From positions 1-64,000 of the forward strand of contig VJWM01000178.1 in NCBI GenBank assembly GCA_010909165.1: a stretch of 64,000 nucleotides of DNA, written 5' to 3'. Shown piece by piece: positions 57,173 through 64,000 of the stretch. Origin of the DNA: Anthoceros angustus (Eukaryota > Streptophyta > Anthocerotopsida > Anthocerotales > Anthocerotaceae). Numbering within the stretch: the stretch's first letter is position 1; the number at the start of each line of letters is the position of its first letter. The translations under genes and the position numbers were made by a program. The notes under the pieces were generated by a model. It did not search any database, had not been told where the DNA came from, and saw only the letters and a program-made list of their open reading frames with translations.

Positions 57173-57977
57173 GATTACAACTATGAGAGAGAATCTTTGT
57201 ACGGTTACACAATAGAATTGGAGAACTAGCTATGACGAGAGAGTCTTAATGAAGAAGTGTAATTGAGAACAAGTCAAACAACCTACAAATAGACCTCCTT
57301 TGAGGGACATATATAGTACATTCGAAAGGCGGTTTCTCGATCACTACAACATAATGTCGATGTAACATAATATTACCGAAAACTGCTATGTAAAAGAAAT
57401 GTTTATTTTGTCCATAAAAATGGTATGACTTTTCCAACTGAGTTAAAAGAATTATATAAGTATCCAATTAGGAAAAAAAAACCTCTCAAGTATTTACGCA
57501 ATCATATATATACAATATTTAGGTTTTTATAAGTAATATATGTATCCATGATCAGACTTGATGATTGATTGATTAATTTTGTTACAAGCTGCAGATCTCT
57601 CCTTAAGGAAAACCAACGTGCCCTATGCAAGGTAGGGGCTGAAAGCACCGTAACCTGAAGTATTTAGTAAAAAAACCAAATAGTGTAGTATGCTATTGCT
57701 AACCCATTCATGAGGAACTGGACCTTGTGCAATACTATTGACTCATAGAATTTGAAAGATGTCACAGCGTAGGAAAGTTTGAACATGAGCATAAATTTCG
57801 CCATGTCCTCCATGTAGCAATTGTATGCAGTGTATAAGCACCGAGAAACCCACAAGCCAATTATTGATTGTGTAGGGCTAAATTCCCTAGTGAGGTAGGA
57901 GCCGTGTTAACAAAGAAGCTGGAATTGTGGAATCACATATATATGTAGATCTTGCTGCAGCCTCCGATCCTTCTAAC

Positions 57978-58188
57978 CCTTCAATGGACATGTCTTTCAA
58001 GGAAGCTATGGTCACATTAGACTTTCATACTTTACTAGCTTGTTCACCCCTTCAATGGACATGTCTTTCAAGGAAGCTATGGTCACATTAGACTTTCACA
58101 CTTTACTAGCTTGTTCACCCCTTCAATGGACATGTCTTTCAAGGAAGCTATGGTCACATTAGACTTTCATACTTTACTAGCTTGTTCA
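57978..58188 (+). repeat. 71-bp triple repeat, unit 4
   Basis: ATGGACATG starts at 57984, 58055 and 58126. Same variant order (CATAC, CACAC, CATAC) as in units 2 and 3. Confidence 0.9.
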
Positions 58189-58807
58189 TCTGCCTGTTGC
58201 ATTGCACGGCCGCGCTCTTGAGCGCACACCCGCCATCATACCTAGGACAATGGTATTGCCGGCTATCAGCATCGTGGATGCACACTCTCAGCTCACACCT
58301 TCGGCACCTGCGCCCTGGACAAGCCAGCTGCTGTCCATGAGATGCACACACATGGCGATCGGACAACCTACGTCTGAGCAAACTACCGTCCCTATGACCT
58401 ATTTGGAGGCAGCGTGAGGCACATCACTAATTTCCTATCTACTACTTATATCCTAGTTATCCTTGGGCTTTGGCAAAATGCCTCTATTTACCTATCTGTT
58501 GTATGTATTTATGTGCCTTACGCTTGCTTTATGTCTTAGGCTTTGGCAATTGCCCTTGGGCTTTGGCAATTGCTCTTGCTCTTCCCGCCTATATATACTA
58601 TATCTATGTAGGCCTATTGACAAAGGCCTATGTGTAATTTCTTCCGTAAAAGAAGAGTCCAAAAGTAGGTATATATATATATTGATTAAAATTCACTCTT
58701 AAAATGAATAATTGTATGCTATGTCTATATATGTGAGTATAAGTAGGTACTCTACATATCAAAGCTAAAGTTAGTCCATTAGCAAATGCAATCTGGTTAT
58801 TACATGC

Positions 58808-59135
58808 GGGAGCTGCCGATTTGGTAATGCAAAGGAACCTCTAACTATTTGAGGCGTCCTAACTAATAAAGGTGCTAACTATTTTATTCTTCAAAACGCT
58901 CCATGTCTCTCCACCTTGCCTGCCATCTAGAATCTCCAATATGGTGGTGCCTAACGTAATCTCGGTTATTACACGCAGGCAACTGCCGATTTGGTAATCC
59001 AAAAAGGAGGTGCTAACTATTTGAGGCGTCCTACCTGTTAGAGGTGCTAACTATTTCATTCTTCAAAACTGTCCTTTTCATGTCTCTCCATGTTCTTGCC
59101 TGGCATCTAGAATCTCCACTCCAGTGGTGCCCATT
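58808..59135 (+). repeat. About 170-bp direct dimer upstream of CDC48, unit 4
   Basis: Same structure as the other units; one extra A before GGAGGTGC in the second copy and CTGTTAGAGG instead of CTATTAGAGG. Confidence 0.82.
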
Positions 59136-59311
59136 TGTGGTCGTAATGTAACGCAATTCCTCCGATGTTGGCTACAGGCTACAGGCTGCATCGGGCGGTG
59201 TGGGCGCTGTAATTGGGTGGTCTACTTGTTGCAGCCTGCCACTAATTGGAGATAAGGTTGTTAGGCCAGCGTTGCGTACGTAGTGAGAGCGATATCACCG
59301 GCTCAATGACC

Positions 59312-62581
<3,270 letters not shown>

Positions 62582-62912
62582 AGTAGTCTATCAATGTTGA
62601 AGTATATGCCAATGCCTAGTGGAGCAAGTTGACCACCCTTCATTCTGTCGCACCCAGAGGCTGCATGGACCCACAATTTGCCTCTAGTGCTCAGCTGTTG
62701 CATTTGCCCCAGGGAAAGTATGTAGGCCACTGAGATCTCTCAGGTTGACTTCATGGAGCCACAAAACTGTTTGGCATGTCCACAATTTAGTTTGTCCTCC
62801 ACAGCTGCATAACTTTGTTTGGAAGGCACCTACCGTACCTTGCCATTTTGGTGCATGTATGAATGTAAAACAACATGTATGAATGTTCCACTACCTACTA
62901 CCCTTCCTTTCC

Positions 62913-64000
62913 TCAACTGGATTGTCGTGGAGGTGGAGCCTCCAGGCCTTGGTATCGAAGTCTCTTCTTCTCAAGATCGAATTCGTCAGCCAGTACAGGC
63001 CAAGCAATGCCAACCCCTGTTGCAGTGCGTCTGCTGCCGAGCTTCCGACAAACGATAGCCGCTCCAAAACTTGCTCACCATTCCAAACATCAGGACTGGA
63101 GGCTTCGGATGTCAGACCTTTGAACTCGTTAATGCTTAGGCCCTGAAATGCCCAGCTGATGTCCCTGTGGCATCCATCTGAATATTTGGGGTGTGTATTC
63201 GGAGTCGACATAGTAGCCACCGAAGACGTTGAAGACTGTCATGAGCGAATGGCCCAACTAGCTGCCATGGCCGCCTCCGAAGTGGGCACGATGGCTCCCA
63301 CTGCCGATCCCATTGCAGTTGCTGCAGATGCCTCCACTGTCACAAGACCCGCAAATTCATTGTTGTGTTTGTAGCTGCCACCTGCAATAGCCCCATGCGA
63401 TCTTGTATAGATTTCTGCAGGAGTCCCATCCCCAGAAGATAGAGCCGAAGATGATACCCGAGCTTATGGCCATACTACCCTTAATTATCCACCGAGTTCG
63501 GCAACTGGAGGTCGGACGCGAACGTCACGGTATCCCTCACAGTGAGCTGCGAGAAGAAGAGATCATCTTGCCTGACATACGCAACCTTGAGGCCCGAGTG
63601 AGCATCTGCAGCAGTACCGCAATTAATCGACACCAATCCACTCCAGCCGTTACGTAGCTTGCTGGAGCCAGCCAGCTGCCTCGCCAGCACATTCAGCTGA
63701 GACATTTCCGTGCACATCCTTGAGCAGATGCTTCACCGACTGACTGCCCTTGCTTGTCCACAAGGACGCAGCTCATCGCCTCCTCTCCAGGGTCACAGGC
63801 CTCTCAGAACTGCTCCGCCGCTCCCGCCTGGCCTTCCGAGCCCTTGCTTGAAGCCTCCTGCTCCCCCCCGCAAGCCCAGCGGCTCCTGCCGCTAGCAGCC
63901 CAAGGCCATAGCCGCTCGCATGGCCCGTGCTCCAGCAGCCTGGGACAAACAAGCCAAGCCAACGGCACACGGATTATGGTTTATTAGCTGACTACCAACA
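62913..64000 (-). pseudogene. ABCG7: ABCG7-like half transporter pseudogene, unit 4 (5' end beyond window)
   Basis: Stop at 62913-62915 on the minus strand. It shows the same internal losses as units 2 and 3: no Walker A between the LLKDVHGN block and NVLARQLAG (near 63690), a jump from LQLPNS to ISSGIIFGSIFWG near 63470, and loss after DRMGLLQVA. Two bases are missing near 63003-62960 relative to unit 3, shifting the C-terminal LYWLTNSILRR end into a different frame. The window ends inside intron 1, so the first exon is not seen. Confidence 0.72.

Overview
This window is plant nuclear DNA. Three passenger genes have plant family signatures: a CDC48/p97 AAA ATPase, an STP-type hexose/H+ symporter and an ABCG7-like half-size ABC transporter. 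The CDC48 introns are all short (roughly 80 to 160 bp), the STP gene has no intron, and a DUF7869-like element gene with the VGHTHDxVDQMFS motif is present. Together these suggest a non-flowering plant such as a lycophyte, but that placement is a low-confidence inference.

Layout. Positions 1-7052 are visibly GC-rich and hold two degenerate copies of the 3' part of a non-autonomous Ty3-like LTR retrotransposon, arranged as an inverted pair around a loop of about 0.6 kb. The LTRs lie at about 1111-1968 (+) and 2583-3460 (-), and the minus-strand LTR is followed by a tRNA-Asp-like primer binding site. From 7053 to the end the sequence is a head-to-tail array of four copies of one unit with a base length of about 13.4 kb: unit 1 at 7053-20240, unit 2 at 20241-35662, unit 3 at 35663-50990, and unit 4 at 50991-64000 (cut by the window end). 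Each unit reads: non-coding lead with a short direct repeat; DUF7869-like pseudogene (+); a hairpin and a palindrome; STP gene (-); shared STP/CDC48 upstream region with a 71-bp triple repeat and a 170-bp dimer; CDC48 gene of eight exons (+); ABCG7-like pseudogene (-), convergent with CDC48.

Differences between units. Unit 2 carries nested duplications of 1490 bp and 438 bp with microhomology at the joins. Unit 3 carries a triplication of about 940 bp. Unit 4 has a 254-bp gag-like segment in place of about 121 bp, plus a substitution-rich tract in the CDC48 D2 domain. Unit 1 is the most diverged.

State of the genes. Every copy shows frameshifts. Many are the loss of one base from a run of five G, C or T, or small indels at CAG/CTG sites, and the same run is often intact in another unit. 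This looks like long-read consensus error as much as gene decay, so CDC48 and STP may be functional in the real genome. The ABCG7-like gene differs: in all copies it lacks the Walker A segment and most of the second half of the ATPase domain, so it is a genuine pseudogene that was amplified with the unit. No shared pathway links the genes. They look like passengers of a segmental amplification.
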